A DNA stretch of 64,000 nucleotides from Chamaelirium japonicum (lineage: Eukaryota; Streptophyta; Magnoliopsida; Liliales; Melanthiaceae). Location: assembly GCA_947650365.1 (NCBI GenBank), contig OX393553.1, forward strand, positions 38,419,947 to 38,483,946. The letters are read 5' to 3'. A model generated the notes under the pieces. That model saw only the letters and a list, made by a program, of their open reading frames with translations. It ran no database searches and was not told where the DNA came from. Below are positions 23,105 through 35,480 of this stretch, piece by piece; the stretch's first letter is position 1; each line of letters opens with the position of its first letter. The translations under genes were made by a program, and so were the position numbers.

Positions 23105-23640
23105 TTTTTCTCCTCTTTTCCAAAATCCTCAATCACGGTCCGTAGTTCAGGCAGCTCAGATGGGTTTCCTAGGCAGCCCGAGATGCGGGGTGTGATAGAG
23201 GAAGTGAAAATAAAAGGAAGATTACAATCAGGAGCTAAGCCCTAGTAAGAAAGTCTTCAATCTCGGTATAAGATGGATTGCACATAGATAAATCAACGAA
23301 TGGATCTTGTCGTAAACCCCCTTCGATCTGATGGTTTGGTTCTGGAAGATCCTCCTGTTCCGCTCCAACCAAATACTCCAGTCAACCGCGATTTTCGTCG
23401 AGTCCCAAGATGTGTGCTTTGATACGTCTCTTTCGCTACGGTCCCCAAAGGGAGGCCAGGGAGGTTGGATGGAAGGATACATATAATATCATCTGCCAGT
23501 CCACAGAGGGGACAAAAGGTGTCTGTAATGCTCGGATGGTTAAGCTTGATAAGGTTTATCATCATGAGAATTTTATCCTTAGTGGTTAAATCATGAATAT
23601 CCTTGCCTTCATGGGACATTTAGCCTTCTATATATATTTC
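23105..23640 (-). mobile_element. LINE 3' end fragment (5' truncated)
   Basis: On the minus strand, 23619 to about 23510 reads a zf-RVT-like region (TKDKILMMINLIKLNHPSI, then FCPLCG). 23400-23228 reads the usual plant LINE C-terminus (VDWSIWLERNRRIF, then LIPRLKTFLLG). A T-rich run at about 23098-23115 is the probable poly-A tail of the minus-strand element. Frameshifts separate the parts. It is related to the LINE at 27188-28241, with similar endings (LIPRLK followed by LLG or LLR). Confidence 0.75.
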
Positions 23641-24600
23641 GCCCAAAACCAAGTCACTCCTCTGAAGTTAATGAATCGATAAAGAGAAGTCACCGAAAAT
23701 TGACCATTAGGAGCTCATCTGTTTGGAGAAGCTCTTGGAAAATGATTCTCCCTTTCTCCTCCCTTCAAGCCCTTTTACCAAGGTATGATTCTTTAGGCTT
23801 CCCCTAGCTTCCCTTTGTTCCCTTTTTCTCTCGCATTTTTTATTCAATTTTATTACCCCTCAAAAAAAGAAAAAAATAAAAAGAGCATGTTATCTAGGCA
23901 ATTGTCCAGTCATCTGAAAATGAATGTGAAAAAGCAAAAAACTTTTTTTTTAAAGATAATAAATAATATTCACTATCAGTCAAAAATTACAACCTCAGGG
24001 GTGGAGAAACACCTAAGTGTGCCTACCATAGTCAAACCAAAAACAAAACTACTGATTTCGCATAAAACACTACGGAAATTAACACATTGCACCTAAGAGC
24101 TCCCCCGATTGTCAAGCCCAAAAATAATGCTCCTTATTTATGTACAGAAAGCAAAAAAACTCATAGTAGAGTTGTTAACGAGTTTACGAGAGGCCCAATG
24201 AAGAAGAGAATCATGAAGAAATTCACATGTAGAAGATTGTCCCATTTGATATACAAATCACCAATCAACATATATTCTTGTCACTATATATTGTCCTTGA
24301 GGAGGAACTCTTCTAATCTTAATGTTTTCTCCTGGTTAAGTACCTTAGGTTACCTCCGCTCCAAGAAAAAATTCTAGCAAACAGAAAAATGCAAGAAAGG
24401 GGGTTTCTTTTGTAATTTATGTTTATTTAATATTTGATTTAGGGTGAGGGTAGAAATAGGGATTTTTTTTGTTTGACCCCTTGACAGAAGTACACTAAAA
24501 TATGAGTCATAGAAAAGGACAATTCAAGTTTCAAATAGTTATAGACCTTTAGTCATATTTTTAATATACATAATAAGCTAGCTCCCACCGCGAACCAACC
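23641..24600. other. No recognised feature
   Basis: AT-rich sequence with A-rich runs. The open frames are short and of low complexity, with no family match that I recognise. Confidence 0.45.
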
Positions 24601-25560
24601 CTATTGCTAAAGGCAACCTATGCCCCCCGCCGTTATTGTCGGTCTTGTGCATGCCACAGCACGCCTCTGCCATCCTCCTCCCTCAGTCCCTCGGACTCCC
24701 TCTTCTTCTTCCTCCTCCATCTAAAACAATGATTGTTATTGGAGTCTGATCCCCTCAACATCTCATTTGCCATTAATGGAGGCCGAGTGCTGTGGGTGCA
24801 AAATTTGGCCAACGCCCAGCAATGGGACCCACCAGCCCTGCTTGGGGGCCCACAGAGACGACGACGGGACCCACTATCCTTACCTGGGGGTCCACAAAGA
24901 CGACGACAGGACCCACCAGCCCCGCCTGGATCCAGACGACAGCTACAGAAACAGCCTCTTACCCCGGTTCCTTTCCAAAAAAACTCTATAAATAGTAGAC
25001 CCGACAAGTGGAATGGATCGAAGATCTAATATCTGAATTGAACTTACGAAAATCCAGAGCTATGACATCCCAACCTTTCGATCTCTTTTGGAAGAAAGAC
25101 AAGTGACATTTGGCCTGTCGAGGTCACTTCAGTTCAAGTATTAGTGAATTTAGGTTGCTCCTCATAGCACGGAGACGTAGTCTTCGGCTGAACTCTGAGA
25201 TCACATCTTGTATTAACTTTTCGTCGATCTTTCTCTATCTCTTCTAAACCCAAGTCGACAACCTTTCAACTACTCCGAGGTTTAATCTAAAGACACTAGT
25301 CTTCGTCAACTAACGAACTAGACAAAGGTTCGATCAGACTTTCGACTCGACTCAATTGACTGGTTGGGCAGAGTCTTCAGATCGGCACGAAGATCTTCCC
25401 CCATAAGTGCTCCTATAGTCCATTCGGCCCGCAAAGTCCAAGTGATCAACGGTGGCCGAGTACCACTATGGTGCACTCAGTCCGAATGGGTTGTAGAAGC
25501 ACTTAGCTTGAAATGACCTGGTTTAGGAGGAAGAGGCACAAGCACGAGCGCGAGCAGGGG
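24600..25560 (+). promoter_or_regulatory. Possible LTR-derived promoter piece with 42-bp repeat
   Basis: A TATA-like CTCTATAAATAG lies at 24984-24995, followed by sequence resembling the transcribed part of an LTR (GTATTAACTTTTCGTCGATC near 25210) and a leader ending in a G-run at about 25559. Upstream is a 42-bp tandem repeat (units at 24824, 24866 and 24908; GGGACCCACC start). No LTR border or primer-binding site could be fixed, so this is a weak call. Confidence 0.3.
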
Positions 25561-25589
25561 GGGGGGGTGCTAGGGATCTGGTTGATCTA

Positions 25590-26340
25590 AAGGTGCCAAA
25601 CATATTAGTTGTAAGTCATTCTTCAATTGGAAGATGAATCTTGATATCTTTATAGAGAGATCTAAATGTAGATTGGTTGCTAAAGACTTCACTTAAAGAA
25701 AGGTGTTGATTTCTTGAACACTCTCTCCTGCATCAAGAATGCTACAAGTCGAGCTAGCCTTAATCACCATTGCCTCCATCTTTAAAATGGTAATCCACCA
25801 ATTGGATGTAAACAATTTTGAATGGATCGAGATTGGCCGAGGAGATTAACATTCATCAATTGGAAGGATTTGTATTTGCAAGATCATAGAAGTAACTTTA
25901 TAGGCTAAATGTAGCTCATAAACTATGGTCTCGCTATGTTGATGTTTTCTTATGGCTTCATCGTAAGATAAAATGACAACTTTGTGTACACTAAATCTAT
26001 ATGGAGGAGGAATATCATTATATGGCTACTTGTGGATGATATGTTAATTATGGAAAATGATGATTGTATAGCAAACAAGGGCATTTTTTATTGAGACTCT
26101 TTGTGAAGCATATTGGATATTTTTATATGATTCTTGGGATCAAAATCATGAGAAGAGAAAATGGTCTTATCTCGATCCAATCTCATTTTATTGAGAAGAT
26201 CTTCAAGAAGTTTAACCTCTTTTTATGTCCTTCCTAGTAGAACTCTTATATGAAGAGTTAATTTACATGTGATTATGAGCTGAAGATTTCTGGTTTTCTT
26301 GCATGGTGCATTACCAACCTATTGTCTCTCGTGGATGTTT
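25590..26340 (+). pseudogene. Degenerate Ty1/copia reverse transcriptase
   Basis: Short segments in changing frames resemble copia RT. GTTGCTAAAGACTTCACTT stands where VAKGF should be. IHQLDVNNFEW replaces the IHQMDVKTAFLNG type motif. LVDDMLIMEND (about 26029-26061) is the YVDD box. VKHIGYFYMILGIKIMRREN follows as in the usual LGIE region. Stops occur every few codons. No LTR was found for it. Confidence 0.75.
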
Positions 26341-27180
26341 GATGGTCTTCTTAAGCTGATAATAAGTCGTGATCATGCATGTGTCTAGAATAATGATTAA
26401 CTCTATATTAGAATCATTATGACTGATAATAACAGTACATCAATTTTTTTTGGCATATCGTATTAAATACCATAACAAAATTACAAAAGGTATATATGAA
26501 GCTAAGGTTGCACATATAGGTGTGTTGATTCCTGACACTTGAATACATTGGGTACAAAAAAAAAGGGGGAGATGCTTGACATAAGTCCTGTTTGAGAGAT
26601 GACTTTTAGTTGTAGGACACGTTAATTTTGAAATATACCTCAAGTCCTTCCCAACGACTATATACTTTTTCTGAAGACGAATGTACAATATTTCATAAAC
26701 GAATTTAAACTCTTTCTCAAAACAAATGTATACTTGTAGGGATCTTATAGCTAATATAGCAAATTATTGTGTCCTGCGGCTAATATTGCTAAAGGACCTA
26801 TACCTAATTTGCTGGAAAAAAAAGAGCCAAAATTATGATTATGCGACACACTGTCTTATTCAAAAATATTTAAATTAGTATTAATAAAAGTTAAGCAATG
26901 CATGATTCAATTATAGTGTACCCACAATAACATGATTTTGTTAATATTTTTTTTTCTTGAATTGTGTATTTTAATGGTGGTTTAAATTTTCGTCTCAATG
27001 TCCATGGGTTTGTCTTTTGTAATTTAAATTCCATACAATTTGTGAATAGTACGTGACGCTAGTATATCCCAATGTTTAAATGATACACTTCAATTATTAC
27101 TTGTGTAATAAACATATATTTAATTTGTGCCCATTCACAAGGAATATAAATACATCTTTAAGAGACAAACATATTCTATT
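26341..27180. other. No recognised feature
   Basis: AT-rich sequence of unknown origin with no supportable gene or element border. Confidence 0.45.
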
Positions 27181-27187
27181 GACTTAA

Positions 27188-28241
27188 CATTCTGGAAGGG
27201 CATTGCGAATGTTTGCTCAATTAATATATCGATGCAGAAACAGACTTCTAGCTGGGAACGGATTGAAGATCAGATTTTGGAAGGACATCTGGTTAGGAGA
27301 CCTCCCCCTTCATACAGTCTTCCCCCAGCTGTTCAACTTGGCTCCTTCGAAGATGATAACTGTTAGATCTCAAGCCCTTGTCCGAGGCTCTAACACAACT
27401 TGGCGGCCACATCTGGATGGTCCTTTCTTGACAGAACTGATCCTACAACTGGGAGACCTACTTGACATTCTACAATCGATCTCTCTCACGGACGAACTGG
27501 ACACTGCAGGGTGGCGGTGGACGGCGAACGCCAACTTCACGGTAGCCTCATTCTACAAGTTCATAAACTTCAGGGTGATTCTTTGCCCCCTTGCGAAGAG
27601 GATTTGGAAGACCAAATGTCCTCTCAAAGTTAGAATCTTTATGAGATTATCTATGCGAGATAAGATTCTCACAAAGATCAACCTCCTCAAACGGAACCAT
27701 CCGGCGATTTCGTATAACCTTTGTCCACTTTGTAGGCAGGCGGATGAGATGCCAGATCACCTGCTAATTCGTTGTCCTTACTCGAGGCGCATCTGGACTT
27801 CCTTCAAGTCGAAGCTCCGAATCAGGTATCACCTTACGTCTTTGACTTCCCTTTGAGGTGCCCGGTGGAGCAAGCGAGTCAAGTCGGATTTAAGAGGTGG
27901 TTGGGATATTGCAGCTACAACGATTTGCTGGGGGGCTTTGGTTGGAACATAATAGGAGGATTTTCCAGGGCAGATCTCGGACTTTGGTGTGTTTAATGGG
28001 CGACATTAAGTCGATGATCCTTCTCTGGGCATCTAACCTTATTCCTCGGTTGAAATGTGTTCTCCTAAGGATGTCTTCTTAATTGTCCATCTCCTTCTTC
28101 TGTATCCCTCTCCTTGGTAGTAGATTCTACTCCAGAGGATGACAGTTTTTCCTGTACATATTATTTTATTCTATTAGTCTACTGGTAGGGGTCCAGGCCG
28201 AACCCCCCCTCATTACCTGAGAGGGATTTCTCAAAAAAAAA
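27188..28241 (+). mobile_element. 5'-truncated LINE with poly-A and 7-bp target duplication
   Basis: The insert is bordered by GACTTAA at 27181-27187 and again at 28242-28248, immediately after an A9 tail (28233-28241). The interior codes for the C-terminal part of a plant LINE ORF2: GNGLKIRFWKDIWLGD, then WRWTANANFTVASFYKF, then the zf-RVT region with KCPLKVRIFMR and NLCPLCRQADEMPDHLLIRC, and after a frameshift GLWLEHNRRIF and LIPRLKCVLLR. The endonuclease and reverse transcriptase are absent, as expected from 5' truncation during target-primed integration. Confidence 0.88.
27203..28082 (+). pseudogene. LINE ORF2 C-terminal remnant (zf-RVT)
   Basis: The frame from 27203 to 27856 is open for 217 codons and contains the Cys-His motif CPLCRQADEMPDHLLIRCPYS typical of plant LINE ORF2 C-termini. 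A frameshift near 27840 moves the remainder into the frame that ends at 28082. The first in-frame Met is internal to the ancestral protein and is not a real start. Confidence 0.8.
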
Positions 28242-28550
28242 GACTTAATATGTAACCTATTGCTCCTATTTTTGTTCAATGGGCAAGGCACGCTTTAAAG
28301 GAAATTTGTGTGTTGAATTCTCTGTATGGCACGACCTTTTGAATTTACCAGCTCAAGGACTCATCTTTAAAAAATTTTACAAGCTATCAAAGGGTCCAGT
28401 TTGTGTTGACTCAATATTTTTGTTCGAACAAGGGTGTCCTGGTAACACCCTTGTATCTAAGGCATAAAGAAAGATTTATGGGAGTAAGATATAAATTTGT
28501 TAGGAGAATATTGAAATTTAATAAACTAACAAGGAAAGAGGATATAAGTG

Positions 28551-28745
28551 TGTTAGAGTGTATATACATCAATATCCTCTTGCATAGGTTTATTAGCATT
28601 TTTAGCGTAAATTCACCTTTGCTGACCTTATCATTTGTATAGACTTATATATGGCCATTGCTCTAATGAGTAAAGCATTCAATTTACTCCCAAATTCCCT
28701 TATTCTTTTTTCTCTTTTAAAGCTAACATGGTATTAAAGCCAGGT
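28551..28745 (+). repeat. Short copia-type LTR (178 bp) followed by primer-binding site
   Basis: The segment starts TGTTAG and ends CTAACA at 28728, a perfect 6-bp inverted pair. It contains a TATA-like TTATATATGG near 28645. It is followed at once by TGGTATTAAAGCCAGG (28729), which differs in two positions from the usual plant copia PBS TGGTATCAGAGCC, complementary to initiator methionine tRNA. No coding part follows, so this is a 5' LTR stub of a TNT1-like element. Confidence 0.65.
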
Positions 28746-29189
28746 TAATGGTTCCTTTGTGAGCTTTCACGTAGTTACCGTATTTGCTACAATTATTACT
28801 TCTTATGTATGTTACCATAAGTTTATTTAAGATTACTAAAAGTGTATTGAACATTATCTAAAGTGTATTTTAATTTACCCCTAGCGTCTACATTAACTTT
28901 AAAAAAAATTATCCTGTAGTGAAACTCTTTCACTTTGTTTCGGAGTAACTATAGATGGTACAGTTATTTTGCTTCTTTTGTATGTTACCTAAAGCATATT
29001 TTTAATTACTAAAGATTATCCTCTCCCCTAGCGTATAAGGATTGCAAAGGGGAGAGGGGGGCGATTTTTTCCATAAGGGGGGTCGAACCCTAGTCTCCCT
29101 TGGTTTAAAAAAAAAACAAAGTGGAGAGAGGGGCTCAGCCCTATAACTAGATGAAGGAAAGATTTGACCAAGACTTGATGCCCTAGCAA

Positions 29190-29709
29190 AACTTTCTCCC
29201 CTCTCTCCTCTATCTCTCTTTTCTCTCCCTCACTCCTATTTCGTGTTGAGAGTTAGGATTTGTGGTTTATCCTTCCTCACATGGTGAATCAAATATGGAG
29301 GAGGCTAGCTAGTAGGAGGAACTCAGAGATCCTTTAGTGAGGTTTCGTACATCGTGCGAGATTTGGTGAACCAGAAGGCGTCTCTCGCTATCCTTTTACT
29401 GTACAAATTTTACATGACAAACTTGCCATGTTTTAATTGATGTGGGAGATCCAGACATTCGATCGACCACCAATCTGATCCAAAAGTTATGTATCGAAGT
29501 CCTCTACATGCAGTTCAATTTCAGGTCAATCCAACTTCTGGATCTTGATTTATAGTCATTGCACCGAAGCTCTCTGTGCAGATCCGATTTCATCTCCATC
29601 AACAAAGAAAAAAAAATTCTTGGTGAAAGAATCCGCACGAAGGCATGGTTTCCTAATATGTAGATTTAGTGTAGAGATAGAATATGTACGCATGCTATTG
29701 TGAATGTTT
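29190..29709 (+). repeat. LTR fragment related to the 3' part of 5239-7566
   Basis: Shared blocks with 6900-7400 in the same order: CTCAGAGATCC, CATCGTG(C/T)GAGAT, CAGAAGGCGTCTC or TAGAAGGCGTCTC, CTCCATCAACAAAGAA, GGTGAAAGA.TCCGCACG, and CATGCTA. The similarity stops near 29709, where another element begins. Confidence 0.65.
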
Positions 29710-31990
29710 TAATTGTACTCGCAAGTACACGAATCGTTGAATTGTAGTGCAGCGGAGCGAGGTCAATCCCACAAGGACTTTGATAGGAAACGTACTAAAT
29801 CTAAATTTGATTGGAACCTAATCTAGCTAAAAATTATCGAGAGTATAATTAGATTAATTAAAACTAAGCATGCAATAAAGAGATTAAAAGCAAGGTAAAT
29901 TAATTATAGGTAGTGGGGTGCAAGTATGGTCTTCAAATTTAGAGGAGTACTAGGGTGTTTGAATCCACCCATTGATTAATGTAGTTGATAGGTTAAATAG
30001 TAATGTTCTACCTGGTAGGCGAGTAGCACTCGGGGATGAATACCCTTACTTTCTTGAAGATGCAATCGTTAAACCTTTTTTAAATATGATTAACTAAGCT
30101 AGCATGATTCAATTCATGCATGTGTAATAAGGCAAAGTATCACATGTCTAGTTTAAGCACAAAAGATCTAAGCTATCATGGCAAAGCATCAAATGTCTAA
30201 GTTAAGCGTATGATATCTAAGCTTTAATTATTCGGATAATTTAGACTTGGTTGCATGATGATTAATCACAAACTACAACGCATACATGGCATGCGATGTG
30301 AAAGTTAACTTATTCAACGATGCAATATCGAACTGAATCATATATAAGAGTTTAGGAACAAAGCATAGAACATATTAGGGGGACTTAGTGAGAGATCCCT
30401 CACCAAGAGATCGGTTAAGCCCAAGCCCCTTGAAATACTGTGGACAGAATTGCCCTCCACAGCATTTCAAATTTTCTTTGAAATGCCACCAAACCAGTGA
30501 ACCACCCCTTTCCACCCCTCCCCGCCGCTGCCGGACCTAACCAAACCCCCCCCCCCCCCCAACCAGCTGGACCTAATCTATAGACCATGGGATGAATCCT
30601 AGACCTAACCGAATCCCCCCACCGCCGGAGGTCGAGCTTGCCGAGGTCGAGAGGTCGAGCCCGCCGCAGTCGGAGGTCGAGTTCGCCGGGGTCAGTAGGT
30701 CGAGCCACTAGGGTCGCGAGGTCGCCGGGGTCTGGTTGTCGTTGGGGTTGCGAGGTCACCGGGATCGAGAGAGGGATGGGGGGGTAGTGTCAGGTTTTTC
30801 ATCAGAAGGCCGGGACCTTAGACTGAACTGATCTCTTTTTTATCCTTAGGCTAAACCGATCTCTTTTTCAGGGACCTTAGGCACATTAGCCCAACATATT
30901 ATTCAACTTAAATTCTACAATAATCTAGGGCTTTACACGGCACGATTGAATTAATAGAGACATGGTAGAGAGAGGGAGACAAACAAATCTAAGATAGATG
31001 ATGATTTTCTTCTTCGTCTTGCACGATGCGCTCCTCCTCTTATGCACGTCAAACTTGCTGGGCTTCAATGATGATCGGGATGATGGTGGTGTGGGGGGGA
31101 AGTCCCGCCGGCCACAACCGATTGTCAGATGGAGCTGGTCGTCCTTCACCACCTTCCCGCAATACCTGCAAAAAGACCGAGGCTCACCTCCGAGCCAAGG
31201 CCCCTCCAATGCTCAAGTCAGGAAAGGAAGGGATGTGTGTAGTGTGGTCCTGGGTATCGAAAGCGAATTGCTTCTTAAGAGTGCGGATTGTTTCTCAAGA
31301 GTTCGAATTGCTTACCTGCCCATGAAGGGGCGGGGTTTCTTTTGTAGACTTACGTGCGTGCAATCGCTACAATTTATCCTCCGATGATCTCGTGATGGTT
31401 ATGGTGGATCCCCTCCGATCGGACGTCGTTCAAACCTTTCCTTCTATGCTCCCACGGATTGTGGGCTTTACACCTCATCCCGGGTAACCCACGATCCTAA
31501 CGGGTGAGATATCCTCGGGATTGCCCAGCCCGGCGGGTCTCCCGGCAGTTACAGCACCTTCTGTTCTTTCCTCACTTGATGGTGTTTTTTTGCATCGATC
31601 AGGTCGAGCCACCCGTGCGCATGGGTAATCAGGTCAGGTGCACGACCTATCGAACTTCGTTCGCGACCTGGCCTTTGTCGGAGAGCTCGGGCTTCTCCGA
31701 TCTTCTTCTTAGGCTCAGCCTTGAGCGGGTGGTGCAACCTGTGGACCGGGTATGGTCGACCTAGACTCGGTCCGCCCTCGGCTGGTACTTCGTCTCTCCG
31801 CGTGTGATCAAGTCGGGCGATTCAGTTGTACATATGTCATCATCCGGTGAGTGTGGTAGAAAACCCCTTCTACACGTTCCTCGAAGGTGGATGTCTGCTA
31901 GTGGTGATGGATAGTAGGGGATGATGGATGCATAGGGTTTTGGTCGTGGTTATGGTTGGTGGAGACGGAGGAAGATGGTGGTGGTCGGTT
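29710..31990. other. Unresolved retroelement-like sequence, no gene
   Basis: The left border reads TTTTAATTGTACTCGCAAG and then GAGCGAGGTCAATCCCACAA, phrases that recur in plant retroelement DNA as far as I know, but I cannot assign a family. 30610-30770 is a degenerate array of GGTCGAG and GCCGGGGTC words. 31440-31560 has CGGCGGGTCTCCCGGCAGTT. No frame is convincing. Confidence 0.35.
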
Positions 31991-33032
31991 CATGGAGATC
32001 CCCAATGATAGCCCAAGATAGTACTCTAGCCCCCCTTAAATATGGTACCTTGTATAGAATAGAGATCGAGATGAGGGGAAGGGAAGGGAAAGGATCGGCG
32101 GATGAGAGAGAGAAAGAGAAAGAAGTCCGGAGATAGAGAAAGAAAAAGAGGGAAGTTCGATGGTGTGATCGGGATTAGGAGAGAGAGAGAGAGAGGAGGA
32201 ACGGGTGCATGCTCGGGATGAGGAGATAGAGTGTGATAGCCGGCTGTGTGCGAGGGGAAGCGATAGAGAGAGAGAATCCCGTTGAGATATCGAGAGAGGG
32301 AATAGGAGGGGAAGTCGGGCACGATCGGGAGGAGAGAGAATTGACTGGACGGCTGTGATTCAGTTTAAGAGAGAGAGGATGCGGTTGTGATGTGGTAGGA
32401 AGGAGAGAAATATAAGGAAAGAGAGAGCGAGAAGATAGGAAGTTAGAGAGAGAGAGAGGAAAGGGTCGCGGAAGAAGGGGACCAGATTTCTGCATGGGGT
32501 CTGGGTGCACGGACGGCAGTGATGGATCATGGATCGGGTTTGTTAGACTGTTAGGGAGAGAAATAGGAAAGAGAGAGAAATCAGGAGGAGAGAGAGATCG
32601 GGATTGAGAGGGATAAGATCGCCAGGTTTCTCGGGGGTTCTGGGAGGCTGGTTGTTTTGTGGACGGCTCGGAGATGGGAATTAAAGAGATCGCGACCCGA
32701 TCTCTGTTAGTCGGTTGGGTTGGATAAGGAAAGGAAGAGAGATCGGATTTAGTGGGTTATGAGATGGGATAGAGATGGTGCAGGTAGTGATAAAAGGGAC
32801 GGCTGCAATCAAGTGCATGGGTTTTAATTTGAAAAATGTTCGGGTGCATGCTAAGCATGAGGGATGGATGTGACGAACGGTTGCAATGAAAGATAGGACA
32901 GTTAGAGAGAGAAAATAGGAGAGAGACGGAAGAGGAGATCGGTAATGAGGCCATGAGGGGATCAGGTCAGACGGAGATAAAGGGACAGCTCCGTGCATGC
33001 ATGGCGAGGGGTTTGAGGACATGGACGGCTGT
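31991..33032. repeat. Purine-rich degenerate repeat region
   Basis: GAGAGAG-rich sequence with loosely repeated blocks containing GGTGCATGC or GGTGCACGG followed by GACGGCTGTGAT-like words (about 32205, 32505, 32845 and 32995). The minus-strand frames are Ser/Leu/Pro-rich shadows of this composition. It ends at the CACTA terminus at 33033. Confidence 0.5.
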
Positions 33033-33053
33033 CACTACAAAAAAACATAGCAT

Positions 33054-33205
33054 TGTTATGAAACGGTGGTTGCATCGGATATAGATGCCCACCGGATAAA
33101 TACCCCTAGATTCAGGGATAGGAGATTTCCCCGTCTCTATCCCAACCTCCTATTATGCCTATATATAGGGGGGTAAATGAATAATACTATATCTTTTTCC
33201 CAACA
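33054..33205 (+). repeat. 5' LTR of the young copia element
   Basis: 152 bp, TGTTATG...CCCAACA. It contains CTATATATAG at 33160-33169 as the probable TATA box. Differs from the 3' LTR by one change near position 16 and two near the right end. Confidence 0.93.
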
Positions 33206-33220
33206 CGTTATCAGCACGAC
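33206..33220 (+). promoter_or_regulatory. Primer-binding site candidate
   Basis: CGTTATCAGCACGAC follows the LTR directly. It shares TATCAG with the usual TGGTATCAGAGC initiator-tRNA site but is not identical; similar sites occur in some plant copia lineages (Ale-like), as far as I know. Confidence 0.5.
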
Positions 33221-34760
33221 CCGGCTCCAGATCTCGTCCTGCGGCCTCAACCCGGCAAACCCCATCGACAGAGAGAGGAGAGAGATCGAAGAGAGAGAAG
33301 AGATCACAGAGAGAGAGAGAGGAAGAGAAGAAGAGAGAGAGAGACTTTCTCTCACCCGGCTTCGACCCCGTCCTCCCAGACTCCGGTTTCGACCCCATCC
33401 TCCCCGACTCCGGCTTCGACCACGTGAAGGTATGGCTCGTGACCTTCTTTGTCCGCCGTATCAGTCGGAGACCCTCCTCCTCCGCGACCACGATCGACGG
33501 CACTGCACGCAACAACCGGCCGCACGACCCGACGGTCGCCACCTACGCGTGACCAGCGACGTGGCCGGCGCCGCCCGGCGCTGATCCCGGTCGGCCGCCA
33601 CCTGCGCGTGACCGGCGGGCTACGAACCCCAGCACGACCGGCGGCGACCGGCAGTGCTGCGGAAGCTGCGCGCGAGCGGCTGCCGGAGCCATGCTCGAGC
33701 ACCGGCATCGTCGGTGCACGATTCGCGAGGAAGCGCACGAGCGGAGGTGGCCTGCGTACGGGGTGGCGGCGGTGCGGTTCATACGGTTTTTCTCCGGTTT
33801 CGACGCGGAGAAGACGATGAACAGTAACTTCTGTTGGGTTCTGTTGGGTTCTAAAACCCGACCCAAGCTCTAAGCTTAGACCATACTGCATGTACATGCC
33901 CGACCCGACAGCATGTACATGCCTGACCTGTATCTAGTACAGACCCGACCCAATTGCTTTAATAGCAAATCCGACTCAACTGCTGTATAGCGGGCCCGAC
34001 CCGTTTGTTATATAGCAGACCCGACATGATTGCTTTAAAGGCAAATCCGACCCGACTGCTGGATAGCAGACCCGACCCGTTTGTTATATAGCAGACCCGA
34101 CCCGACTGGATTTATACAGACCCGACTACATACAGTACAGACCCGACTGCATGTACATGCCCGACCCGACTGCATATTGCAGATCCGACCGTCCATCCTT
34201 GTACGCATTCACATATAGTTGACTGCTTGATTTAGTGTGAACCGTTCATTTTAATTTTGTTATTGTAAGCCCGATCCATAGCCTATCTGTTACGATCCAT
34301 ATATGGATCTTGGATATCCGAACTATTCCGGACGCATCGGTACGGTCAGATTTTGCTATTTCATATATATTGTTTATATCTTTAACTGTTTAGCCCCTAA
34401 GGATCAATATGCAATATCTGTTTTACAAATAAGGACAGAATTATCCTTAATTGTAACAGACTCTATACTGTATATATATCTTGTGTTTTCTTACATATTC
34501 CATGTGCATAAGTTGTTATTTTCTTCTTTAAATGTACTTTAGGTAATTAGAACCTTTTAGAAAAGCTTGGCAAGGCGCATGACGGTTCCATAGAACCCGC
34601 TCTACCTTGGCAAGTGATTTCTAAAAGAACCCTATTAATACCCAGTATTAATAGGCTGTGTACTTGATATGTCAAATTGTTTTCTATAATATGTCTCTAC
34701 ATACTCACATGTGATGAATATGGTAATTAATGAATATATGAACATGCATGCATACATGAA
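33221..34760 (+). other. Leader of the young copia element
   Basis: No protein is supported. 33340-33420 has Pro-rich direct repeats of CTCCGG(C/T)TTCGACC. 33430-33830 is GC-rich. 33850-34190 is an array of AGACCCGACCCG units. 34290-34560 is AT-rich, with GATCCATATATGGATC (34292-34307), a perfect 16-bp palindrome. Part of it has an inverted relative at 18960-20130. Confidence 0.6.
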
Positions 34761-34764
34761 TATA

Positions 34765-35480
34765 TAACTATGGTTAAGATAGATTTGAAGAATGAATATA
34801 TGAGCATAGTAGATCCTGTGGATCTCTGGAAGGCACTCAAGAAACGCTACGATCACCAGAAGATGATCACTTTGCCTGCAGCAAAGAGCAAACGATAAAA
34901 CGCTATCTACCCAAATAATATCATTCTACAACAGCAATACAAGGGAATGAAGTACCAGAAGTACTCATAACTCATATAAGTTCTCCTGATCGCTGAAAAA
35001 CATAATACCCTACTGTTAAAGAATTATAATTCTAGATCCACTAGATCATTGGCATTGCCAGAAGCAAATGTCAATGATATCCATAGAGGTAGGGGTAGAG
35101 GCATAGGAAGGAGAGGTGAAAGACACGGCAGCGAAGGATGCAATAACTACCCTGGAAGAGGTAGAGACCACCCTGGAAGAGGTGGACACCAATATCATCC
35201 TGGAAGAGATGATAATTAGGGTCCTAGGAAGGACATTGGTTCGGAAACTGCCGTGCTAGTAAACATGAGAAAACAATGAGTGGCCTGGAGATTACCAGAA
35301 GAAGACTGATGTCCTGAAGACATCGTACCTAATTACCAGAAGAAGACTGATGTCCTGAAGACATCGTACCTTAAGATTACCAGAAGAAGACTGATGTCCT
35401 GAAGACATCGTACCTTAAGATTACTTTGATGAGTTAGACGATGGCACATTAAATCCTTGAATCTTAGGATCTCTGAAGAC
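34765..35480 (+). pseudogene. Degraded copia gag (UBN2-type)
   Basis: The reading LKNEYMSIVDPVDLWKALKK followed by RYDHQKMITLPAAKSK is the UBN2 gag signature. It then stops, and about 50 expected residues are missing before NNIILQQQYKGMKYQKYS, after which come SLALPEANV and a Gly/Arg-rich basic tail where the CCHC knuckle should be. A 41-44 bp repeat (ATTACCAGAAGAAGACTGAT at 35291, 35332 and 35376) fills the end. Gag would form the virus-like particle; this copy cannot make it. Confidence 0.8.

Noticed and set aside
32026-33022. Minus-strand Ser/Leu/Pro-rich frames
   Set aside because: They mirror the GAGAGA-rich plus strand; no start context, domain or conservation signal is visible.
33352-33897. 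181-codon minus-strand frame in the copia leader
   Set aside because: Overlaps open frames on the other strand in GC-rich sequence where long frames arise by chance; it lies in a retrotransposon leader.
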